Origin: an uncultured Nitrosotalea sp.
Lineage (GTDB): Archaea; Thermoproteota; Nitrososphaeria; Nitrososphaerales; Nitrosopumilaceae
Direction of reading: 5' to 3'
Assembly (NCBI GenBank): GCA_946478655.1
Contig: CAMLDG010000009.1
Coordinates: 1 to 8,806, forward strand
DNA: 8,806 nt
A program made the position numbers and the translations under genes. Positions within the stretch are counted from its first letter, which is position 1. Every line of letters begins with the position of its first letter. Under the pieces are notes generated by a model. It saw nothing but the letters and a program-made list of their open reading frames with translations, ran no database searches and was not told the DNA's origin. Positions 1 to 4,899 of the stretch are shown one piece after another.

Positions 1-198
1 CCAGATCCGTTTCTATTTGACAGTGAAGGAAAATTAGTTTTTCATGGAAGAATAGACAATGCAATGAAGCCAGAAGACAAGCCTACAGAGAAGACAATGA
101 TACTAAACATAGAAAAAGTTCTTTCCAAAACTAAGATAGAGAAAGATTTTGACCCATCCATGGGTTGTTCTATCAAATGGAAAAGCCAGCAGACTTAA
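1..198 (+). CDS. Thioredoxin/peroxiredoxin-like protein, 3' end only (partial)
   Basis: The first 65 codons in frame 1 are open from the window edge to a TAA at 196-198. They begin PDPFLFDSEGKLVFHGRIDN and continue with AMKPEDKP. This matches the C-terminal half of the archaeal and bacterial thioredoxin-fold family often annotated as redoxin or PRX_like1, where a 'D-G-x-L-x-Y/F-H-G-R-I-D' strand-loop precedes the last helix and the chain ends in a GCSIKWK tail. That tail, with its single Cys, is present here. The catalytic CxxC or peroxidatic Cys would lie upstream, outside the window, so activity cannot be judged. The family is thought to act in cytoplasmic thiol or peroxide homeostasis. The tRNA-Ile gene follows 24 bp later on the same strand. 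The family call is from motif memory; the partial state is seen directly. Confidence 0.8.
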   Translation, partial: PDPFLFDSEGKLVFHGRIDNAMKPEDKPTEKTMILNIEKVLSKTKIEKDFDPSMGCSIKWKSQQT

Positions 199-200
199 AT
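194..200 (+). promoter_or_regulatory. Candidate TATA box for tRNA-Ile, overlapping the stop codon of the upstream gene
   Basis: The AT-rich motif CTTAAAT is centred about 26 nt before the first base of the mature tRNA-Ile (223), the normal archaeal TATA-to-start spacing. It includes the TAA stop of the redoxin-like gene. The call rests on spacing and composition only. Confidence 0.45.
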
Positions 201-222
201 GACAGTCGGTAAAAAAAATTTC

Positions 223-310
223 GGGCCGATAGCTCAGCTTGGCTGGAGCGTTCGACTGATAAAATTATTCAGATATCGAAAGGTCGTGGGTTCAAATCCC
301 ATTCGGCCCA
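223..310 (+). tRNA. tRNA-Ile(GAT) with a 13-nt intron at position 37/38
   Basis: The full cloverleaf can be folded. The acceptor GGGCCGA (223-229) pairs with TCGGCCC (303-309), with discriminator A310. The anticodon stem TTCGA (251-255) pairs with TCGAA (276-280). The T-arm is GTGGG/CCCAT around TTCAAAT. The anticodon GAT is at 258-260, followed by A37 at 261. Bases 262-274 do not fit the seven-base loop and form a canonical archaeal intron. CTGA (256-259) pairs with TCAG (269-272) as the 4-bp helix, flanked by 3-nt bulges TA|A and AT|A, a textbook bulge-helix-bulge for the splicing endonuclease. The mature tRNA is 75 nt. CCA is not encoded, so it must be added after transcription. A T-rich stretch at 311-327 may end transcription. 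Confidence 0.96.
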
Positions 311-422
311 CTTGTTTTCAATCTTTCTACAATAGATTTCAATAAATAGGAAGAATTTGTTACACTTTTGTTGTCAAGATTTAAGCTACCAGCATATCTT
401 TCAGACAAGGAAGAGAACTAAC

Positions 423-773
423 ATGGATAAAGACGAGATGTGCAAACAAGTTTTGGAGTTAGAACCAAAGATAAGATTTGCAGGCCTGATTAATGAAAAC
501 GGCAGACTGGTGGCAGGAGGAATGAAACCTGGATTCAAGTCTTTGGAAGATTCAAGAGATGATGAAATGCTATACATGGAGCTAGTTTTGAGAGCAAAAA
601 TGCGAAAGGAGTTTGACAAGGTTTTAGGTCCAGTGAAATTTGCCATGTCATACAGAGACATGTTGATAATCATGAGTTTTCCAGTAAACGAGAACATTCT
701 TTTAATTTCAGTTGAAAAAGATATTGACTTTGCCAAGCTTCCTTTCAAGATTCTAGAAATAATTCATCATTGA
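423..773 (+). CDS. DUF6659-like small protein (roadblock/LC7-like fold), 116 aa
   Basis: The protein starts MDKDEMCKQVLELEPKIRFA and runs through GLINENGRLVAGGMKPG, RAKMRKEFDKVLGPVKFAMS and a final strand pair DMLIIMSFPVNENILLIS. The 'I-R-F-A-G-L-I-x-x-x-G-R-L-V-A-G-G-M' opening is what I know from the thaumarchaeal DUF6659 family, which has many paralogues in ammonia oxidizers. The length (about 115 aa) also fits. The fold resembles roadblock/LC7 or profilin-like signalling modules, but no function is established. An in-frame ATG at 357 exists. I prefer 423 because it begins at the family N-terminus, lies 40 nt after a TATA-like GATTTAAG (378-385), and has a purine stretch GGAAGAG just before it. 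The 3' end overlaps the convergent regulator gene by 7 nt. Confidence 0.85.
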   Translation: MDKDEMCKQVLELEPKIRFAGLINENGRLVAGGMKPGFKSLEDSRDDEMLYMELVLRAKMRKEFDKVLGPVKFAMSYRDMLIIMSFPVNENILLISVEKDIDFAKLPFKILEIIHH

Positions 774-1666
774 TTCTGGTAACTCTCGAATACCGTCTGA
801 CACCATTGTAACAAGGTTTCAACATCGCTAGATACAAAATCCATACCAGTCTTGGTCTTTTTCATTATTTTTGTACATAATGCAAGATGAAGATTTTTTC
901 CAAACTTTTCTGTGCTGGTGTCAACTGCCTGAGAAAAGAATTTGATTTCTCCTTCTTTTGAAGAAAATATCACAATTATCATCACACCTTCACGTTTAGG
1001 CCATATCTTATTGAGAAACCTCTGCAAGTCAATGTCAAACATTACATCTATTGCAGATGACATGTCACCAAGCAGTGAAACTTTCCATTTTTCTGTACGA
1101 AGAGCAGCAGAAGCAGCCTGGGCAAGAAGTGCATTCTGATAATCAGTAGCCAAAATAACGACATTCTTCTTCGGATTCACATCTTCTTCCAACAGACCAA
1201 TCAGGGAGATTGAAGTCGAGATTATTTCATCGAGAAAATTTTTTTCAGAACGACCCATCTTTCCACCATTATAGGAGCTTTCAACTGCCTCAATTGTTGG
1301 AATTATTACCTCACCCACTATCTTTGCAGGCGCAGCCCCTGAATGAAGTGAGGTTCTAATGAGAGTGTGCGCTTCCCTGGCTGAGCCAGCCAAGACATAT
1401 TCTAGATACTTGCTTTGTACATGGAAAAAGTCTGCTGGAAAATTGAGTTTATCCACTCCTTCTTCAATAAACCACAGATTTACACTGCCCATGTTTTTTT
1501 GTTTTATCAGCCCTTCCCCAGCAAGGATCTTAAGATATTTTGACATTGTCACACGATTAATTCGTAGTTTTTCTGCAATTTCAATTCCTGTCAATCCAGT
1601 CTTGGCAGGACTGAGAACATCAATCAATTTTTCACGTATCTTATCTACATCATATTCGCGTGCCAC
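767..1666 (-). CDS. Winged-helix transcriptional regulator with a degenerate cobalamin-binding-like sensor region, 299 aa
   Basis: Residues 10-70 form a winged helix-turn-helix (TGIEIAEKLRINRVTMSKYL followed by KILAGEGLIKQ and a short wing), so this is a DNA-binding regulator. Residues 85-162 resemble the four-helix cap of B12-binding modules: a 'VLAGSAREAHTL' helix, then LHSGAAPAKIVGEVIIPTIE, where MtbC/CarH-type proteins have A..L...G.....I...V..P....V. Residues 167-295 look like the Rossmann-like half (NVVILATDY, KWKVSLLGD). The features that hold cobalamin are missing: the E-x-H after the cap reads EKNF, and the DxHxxG loop reads DYQNALLAQ. It may therefore sense something else or act without cofactor. 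The start is GTG (1664-1666), supported by a TATATA box centred 24 nt upstream (leaderless). Its target is unknown; an inverted repeat just behind the TATA box suggests self-regulation. Confidence 0.8.
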   Translation of the reverse strand: MAREYDVDKIREKLIDVLSPAKTGLTGIEIAEKLRINRVTMSKYLKILAGEGLIKQKNMGSVNLWFIEEGVDKLNFPADFFHVQSKYLEYVLAGSAREAHTLIRTSLHSGAAPAKIVGEVIIPTIEAVESSYNGGKMGRSEKNFLDEIISTSISLIGLLEEDVNPKKNVVILATDYQNALLAQAASAALRTEKWKVSLLGDMSSAIDVMFDIDLQRFLNKIWPKREGVMIIVIFSSKEGEIKFFSQAVDTSTEKFGKNLHLALCTKIMKKTKTGMDFVSSDVETLLQWCQTVFESYQNQ

Positions 1667-1687
1667 AAACCTTGTTTAGGTTTCTGG

Positions 1688-1693
1688 TATATA
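1688..1693 (-). promoter_or_regulatory. TATA box of the winged-helix regulator gene (leaderless promoter)
   Basis: TATATA, read on the minus strand, is centred about 24.5 nt before the GTG start at 1666. This places the transcription start at or next to the start codon. No Shine-Dalgarno motif is needed or seen. Confidence 0.6.
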
Positions 1694-1709
1694 GCATTAA
1701 TAAAATCAA

Positions 1710-1731
1710 CAAGGACCAAGATAGGTCCTTG
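1710..1731. repeat. Perfect inverted repeat CAAGGACC-N6-GGTCCTTG upstream of the regulator promoter
   Basis: Two 8-bp arms (1710-1717 and 1724-1731) flank the six bases AAGATA. The element lies 17 bp upstream of the regulator's TATA box, where an operator or activator site would sit. Read on the minus strand, the hairpin is followed by TTGATTTTATT, so it could also end a short minus-strand transcript coming from 1732-1870. The arm GGACCAA (1713-1719) can alternatively pair with TTGGTCC (1758-1764). Confidence 0.6.
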
Positions 1732-2054
1732 CTGACCGGTACTTTGGTATGGTCTGGTTGGTCCAAGTTATGTGAGCGTGGTATGTGGTATACTACTAGC
1801 GCACTATCATTACAATAACCAAAAAAGTAAATAAGAAAAACGCAGAATTGATACCAAATACTTAAAAGACTTGATCAGGATTTTTTCAAATTTCACAGGT
1901 TAGAAATTTTATTAAATTGAAAAAAATAATTCGTTTTTTCAACATGATATTACATGATACTATAACATTCATCGTGTGTTTTTACTGTCAATAAATGGTT
2001 GAAATGAAGCTGACCATTAGTAGGAACATTTGCAGCCACAAGTGTTAAATATTT
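1732..2054. other. Non-coding interval between divergent promoters; G/T-rich block then AT-rich DNA
   Basis: No gene with recognisable protein content is seen. Bases 1735-1800 are richer in G and T than the surroundings, with repeated GGT and GGTAT units (for example GGTACTTTGGTATGGTCTGG). They could be a small structured RNA or a set of regulator sites. From 1805 to 2054 the DNA is plain AT-rich spacer. A TTAAAAG motif near 1862 could be a weak promoter. I did not recognise RNase P, SRP or a convincing C/D-box RNA here. Confidence 0.4.
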
Positions 2055-2068
2055 GTACTTTAAAGTAC
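2055..2068 (+). promoter_or_regulatory. 14-bp perfect palindrome enclosing the TATA box of the RHH-like gene
   Basis: GTACTTTAAAGTAC is its own reverse complement, and its core TTTAAA (2059-2064) is centred 23-24 nt before the ATG at 2085. The core is thus the expected TATA box of a leaderless transcript. A dimeric repressor bound to this palindrome would block TBP. Because the gene downstream encodes a ribbon-helix-helix-like protein, autorepression is a natural inference. Confidence 0.65.
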
Positions 2069-2084
2069 GGTATAGGTAAGTAAT

Positions 2085-2471
2085 ATGCCAAAAGCAGGAT
2101 TCAAATCAATAACAATTTCAGAAGAAGTGTACAACCGATTCCATGACACTTACAAGAAGAGCAAGCACGAACTTGCAATGAAGGGAGTAAACAGTTTTGC
2201 AGGATACATTACATTCATGATGGAAGATCTAATGCAAAAGGATGACACCTTTGCAAGATACGCTCCAAAACTTGAAAAAATTTCTGTCGACGATGACAGA
2301 GTTGTAATAAAAGACAACATCAAAAATAGAATAGCCGAAGTAGCAGTACAGAATAATGAGCTATACTGTTTACTATGCGAAGAGAAAAATTGCGTTCATG
2401 TCGGATTTGTATTTTCTCTTCCAGAGATTTACGAAGTTTTAAACGCTAGAGGAATAAAGCACCAAAGATAA
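2085..2471 (+). CDS. Ribbon-helix-helix-like protein with C-terminal Cys/His motif, 128 aa
   Basis: The N-terminus (GFKSITISEEVYNRFHDTYK) has the short beta strand followed by an amphipathic helix typical of ribbon-helix-helix DNA-binding proteins. A second helix follows at NSFAGYITFMMEDLM (36-50). Residues 65-90 are predicted beta strands (KISVDDDRVVIKD, NRIAEVAVQ). The C-terminal part holds C95-x2-C98-x4-C103-x-H105, then VGFVFSLPEIYEVL. This spacing resembles a compact zinc knuckle or SWIM-like core, although C-x-C in SWIM is C-x2-C here. I recall thaumarchaeal proteins with a similar 'CxHVGF..SLPE' tail but know no characterised member. The ATG follows a TATA box at leaderless spacing. 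Its stop lies 4 bp from the 3' end of the convergent tRNA-Leu gene. It is likely a small transcription factor; its target is unknown. Confidence 0.75.
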   Translation: MPKAGFKSITISEEVYNRFHDTYKKSKHELAMKGVNSFAGYITFMMEDLMQKDDTFARYAPKLEKISVDDDRVVIKDNIKNRIAEVAVQNNELYCLLCEEKNCVHVGFVFSLPEIYEVLNARGIKHQR

Positions 2472-2475
2472 AAGG

Positions 2476-2597
2476 TGCAGGAGGTGGGATTTGAACCCAC
2501 GAACCCCTAAGAGACGGGATCACCCATTAGTATGATCTTAAGTCCCGCGCGTCCAAAGGCCATTAAACCTTCTTTGGCCAGGCTCGGCGACTCCTGC
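2476..2597 (-). tRNA. tRNA-Leu(TAA) with two introns (D-arm and anticodon loop)
   Basis: Read on the minus strand, GCAGGAG (2597-2591) pairs with CTCCTGC (2483-2477), with discriminator A (2476). The T-arm is GTGGG/CCCAC around TTCAAAT. The anticodon TAA is at 2540-2538, with stem CGGGA/TCCCG. The gene is 122 nt, far above the usual 85-88 nt for tRNA-Leu. Two insertions explain this. The canonical one, 2521-2536 (16 nt), sits at 37/38: CTTA pairs with TGGG, with bulges AG|A and TG|A. The second, 2551-2571 (21 nt), lies in the 3' strand of the D-stem at about 23/24: CCAA pairs with TTGG, the bulges are AG|A and AC|G, and an inner AGG/CCT helix caps it. Removing both gives exactly 85 nt with a proper D-stem GCC/GGC. 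A type II variable arm is present. CCA is not encoded. Confidence 0.93.
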
Positions 2598-2620
2598 GTT
2601 TTATTAGCGAGATGTCGGAG

Positions 2621-2628
2621 AAATTAAA
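2621..2628 (-). promoter_or_regulatory. TATA box of tRNA-Leu
   Basis: Read on the minus strand, TTTAATTT is centred about 27 nt before the tRNA 5' end at 2597, the expected archaeal spacing. Confidence 0.5.
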
Positions 2629-2696
2629 CGTTTTATGAAAAAAATTTTCCAGACCCAAGTAAGATTAATAAGGATTCAGAAGAGCGAGCTTGTCAT

Positions 2697-2770
2697 GCTT
2701 CGATAGCTCAGCCTGGTAGAGCGTTACCTTGGTAAGGTAAAGGTCGCGGGATCGAATCCCGTTCGAAGCT
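2697..2770 (+). tRNA. tRNA-Thr(GGT), no intron
   Basis: The acceptor GCTTCGA (2697-2703) pairs with TCGAAGC (2763-2769), with discriminator T2770. The anticodon stem is TTACC/GGTAA with loop TTGGTAA, which puts GGT at 2731-2733, the threonine anticodon for ACC/ACU. The length is 74 nt. The T-loop reads ATCGAAT, so position 54 is A rather than the usual T. CCA is not encoded. A TATA-like ATTAATAA (2664-2671) lies about 29 nt upstream. The T-rich TGATGTTTTT (2771-2780) directly after the gene may end transcription. The convergent kinase-like gene ends 15 bp away. Confidence 0.95.
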
Positions 2771-2785
2771 TGATGTTTTTCAAGG

Positions 2786-4117
2786 TTATTTAGGAATCGA
2801 AAAATAAAATGTAGTGCCTTCCCCTTCTTTGCTTTCAAACCAAATTTTTCCACCCAGATTTTCAACAATTCCCTTGCAAATTACCAATCCAAATCCACTT
2901 CCTCCATATTTTCTCTTAAAGGATATATCCACCTGATAGAATTTTTTGAAGACAGAATCCTTTCTTTTTTCCAAGATTCCCACCCCATTATCTTTTACAT
3001 AAAACAGAATCGAGTCTCCTTCTTCCTTTGCTTTAATCTCAATTTTTCCTCCATTTGTAGGCACAAAATCAACTGCATTTTGTATAAGATTGTAGAAAAC
3101 CTCACCAAGTCTGGTTTTGTCACTTGTTAATGCCCTTTTTATCCCAGTGGAATTTACAAATTCTATCTTCTTTTCCTTCATCATAGGCGTGCATGTTTCT
3201 ACTATACCATTCATGAAACTATCAACAGTGAATTTTTCTTTCTTGAATTCCATTGTATTGCTGCTAAGTTTTTGCACGTCAATGATATCACGCATCAATT
3301 GTTCCAATTTCATAGCATTGTCATAGATTTCATTTACTGCCTCAGATTGTTTTGCAGTCAAACTTCCAAGAGATGTATCACTTAGAACTTTGGCATATTT
3401 TCTTATTGGTTCTATAGGAATTTGACATTCTTTTGCAACCATCATGTAGAATTCTTCCTTTGTAGAGTTTGCCTTTTTTAATTCATCAAGTTGAATTCTT
3501 TGTTTTTCATGGTCTCCTAAAACGCTATGTGCTTGATAGATTTCTGAAATGTCTCTTATCGCAGTGTTACTTCCTATTAATTTGCCCTTGTCGTCGTAGA
3601 TGTTATTTGCACTTATCAATCCAGGAAAAACAGTTCCATCTTTTCGTTTGAACCAAATCTCAATGTTTTCTACCCTACCTGATTTTTTCCAGATCTCAAA
3701 GGTTTTACGCATATTATCCATACTTTTTTCTGCAGTATGATCAAAAAGTGATTTTCCAATAACGTCTTCTCTTGAAGAGCCAAAATTTTTGACATATACT
3801 TGATTACATTCTAATATTATTCCTGCAGTGTTTACCGTTCTTTGTAGTACAGGCGAGCCATCATAGATATTTCGGTATTTTACTGGGTCAGTTTTTGATT
3901 CCAATTTTTGTGAGGTTACATCATACTTTTGTGTTAGAGCAGAATTGCTTTGTTTTCTATTGCTCAACCATACAATAATACCCCCGCTTGCAGCACAAAC
4001 CACTCCAAGAAAAAACACCTGGCTTGAGAAAGGCTCATGCACGTCTAATCCATAAACAGCAACCAAGAGGCCGAAAATACCTATCATCAGCCCTCCAATG
4101 GGACCAAAACTAGTCAT
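2786..4117 (-). CDS. Membrane PAS sensor histidine-kinase-like protein lacking the phospho-acceptor His, 443 aa
   Basis: Two membrane segments lie at about residues 8-25 and 33-53. A PAS domain spans about 80-195, including 'GIILECNQVYVKNFG' and 'WFKRKDGTVFPGLISANNIYD'. A short coiled linker follows, then a dimerisation helix pair (HisKA-like, about 218-285) and a full ATP-binding domain (about 295-443). The ATPase boxes look intact: N box NLIQNAVDF with Asn343/Asn347, G1 DNGVGI at 376-381, F box FKKFYQVD, and G2 GGSGFGLVICKG. In the H-box, the usual V-S/A-H-E-L-R-T-P reads V227-A-K-E-C-Q-I-P, so Lys229 replaces the histidine. Autophosphorylation at the normal site is therefore not expected. 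No response regulator is adjacent. It may be a pseudokinase that heterodimerises with, or modulates, another kinase. The ATG has a GGAGG 12 nt upstream. Confidence 0.92.
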   Translation of the reverse strand: MTSFGPIGGLMIGIFGLLVAVYGLDVHEPFSSQVFFLGVVCAASGGIIVWLSNRKQSNSALTQKYDVTSQKLESKTDPVKYRNIYDGSPVLQRTVNTAGIILECNQVYVKNFGSSREDVIGKSLFDHTAEKSMDNMRKTFEIWKKSGRVENIEIWFKRKDGTVFPGLISANNIYDDKGKLIGSNTAIRDISEIYQAHSVLGDHEKQRIQLDELKKANSTKEEFYMMVAKECQIPIEPIRKYAKVLSDTSLGSLTAKQSEAVNEIYDNAMKLEQLMRDIIDVQKLSSNTMEFKKEKFTVDSFMNGIVETCTPMMKEKKIEFVNSTGIKRALTSDKTRLGEVFYNLIQNAVDFVPTNGGKIEIKAKEEGDSILFYVKDNGVGILEKRKDSVFKKFYQVDISFKRKYGGSGFGLVICKGIVENLGGKIWFESKEGEGTTFYFSIPK

Positions 4118-4129
4118 GTTCTAAAATTT

Positions 4130-4134
4130 CCTCC
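4130..4134 (-). promoter_or_regulatory. Shine-Dalgarno-like GGAGG upstream of the kinase-like gene
   Basis: GGAGG on the minus strand ends 12 nt before the ATG at 4117. Most other genes in this window look leaderless, so this site is unusual here and supports the chosen start, though the spacing is long. Confidence 0.4.
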
Positions 4135-4293
4135 ATGTCAAACAGACATTCTCTTGATAGACTATACTACTAATCAAAAGGAAAGAATTTGAATTAATTT
4201 TGGATCTTGTATTTTGTATGAAAGCATATTGTGAAACTAGCAGATTAACTTTTCATCAATACGAGGTTTTTAGTACAAAGAGTAGTTCTATCT

Positions 4294-4803
4294 TTACTCT
4301 ACTTCCAAGAGAGAGATTATCATATCAAGCAACTCTTGGATTCTTTTCTTGATGCCATCAAGGACCTGCTTGATCTCGTCTTTTGAAATTCTAGCTTCAT
4401 GAATTCTCAAACTTTTAGATACTTGATCCATCCCATGCTCTGCGATAAATTTGTTAAACTTGTCTAGGTACTTGCTTTCAACAATTATCAGATTTTGGCC
4501 CTCCAATTCCCGAATGGGGTGATAGACTGTAGACCTGCCAAATAGGTCCATCATGTCAGGTGGCAGAGTGACTGGATTTCCATAAAGATCATAAAACTTC
4601 CAAGAAGTCTTTCGGTATGATGGAAGGTTTTGATATAGTTCATCTCTTGTCTTGTATCGTACTAGGTAGCCATTAATTTCAAGGTCTAACCAAGCATTTT
4701 CATCAGAGATTCCAATCATTTTACAGGCATCCTTACAGGTCTCCAAGATATCATGTAGTGACCTTGTCTCTTCCAAGAGTTCAATACTCACTTTTTTGGC
4801 CAT
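4294..4803 (-). CDS. AbiTii-like protein (abortive-infection-associated domain), 169 aa
   Basis: The N-terminal 70-80 residues (from LLEETRSLHDILETCKDACK through WLDLEINGYLVRY to LPSYRKTSW) match the pattern I associate with the AbiTii domain: an N-terminal helix, a 'lrkc...a..lg..el..Wv..ElnGY' helix pair, then an 'LP.YR' turn and a small beta part (DLYGNPVTLP). The C-terminus (about 137-169) is an amphipathic helix, SKDEIKQVLDGIKKRIQELL, probably for oligomerisation. AbiTii proteins are linked to phage abortive infection but their mechanism is not settled. I chose ATG 4803 (MAKKVSIELL) over an upstream TTG at 4845 because the domain begins there and AAGGAAAG precedes it. It lies 96 bp downstream of the Dam gene on the same strand, so co-transcription is possible. 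Family assignment is from memory of the pattern, without a profile search. Confidence 0.68.
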   Translation of the reverse strand: MAKKVSIELLEETRSLHDILETCKDACKMIGISDENAWLDLEINGYLVRYKTRDELYQNLPSYRKTSWKFYDLYGNPVTLPPDMMDLFGRSTVYHPIRELEGQNLIIVESKYLDKFNKFIAEHGMDQVSKSLRIHEARISKDEIKQVLDGIKKRIQELLDMIISLLEVE

Positions 4804-4899
4804 TTGTAAAATCTTTCCTTTATTTCCAGAATTCAAGACAATCAAGGACTGGAAACATCTTTGATTTTACTCTATCTTATTGAAAAATTGTCTTTTTTA

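Noticed and set aside
401..748. 115-aa open frame on the minus strand
   Set aside because: Antisense to the DUF6659-like gene, with Ser-rich low-complexity content and no recognisable motif; the plus-strand protein has family signatures.
1359..1679. 106-aa open frame on the plus strand
   Set aside because: Antisense to the winged-helix regulator and covers its HTH in the wrong strand; composition is that of a shadow frame.
1732..1810. C/D-box or other known small RNA
   Set aside because: A CTGA is present at 1732-1735 but no matching C box (RTGATGA) at the right distance; no SRP, RNase P or other known consensus seen.
2763..2780. tRNA-Thr 3' end as an integration (att) site
   Set aside because: No second copy of the 3' segment and no integrase gene is found in the window.
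2665..2868. 67-aa minus-strand frame across tRNA-Thr
   Set aside because: It reads through the tRNA-Thr gene in antisense and into the 3' end of the kinase-like gene in another frame; no family resemblance.
4804..4845. Upstream TTG start for the AbiTii-like protein
   Set aside because: It adds 14 residues (IVLNSGNKGKILQ) unlike the domain start, and the ATG at 4803 has a purine-rich site in front.
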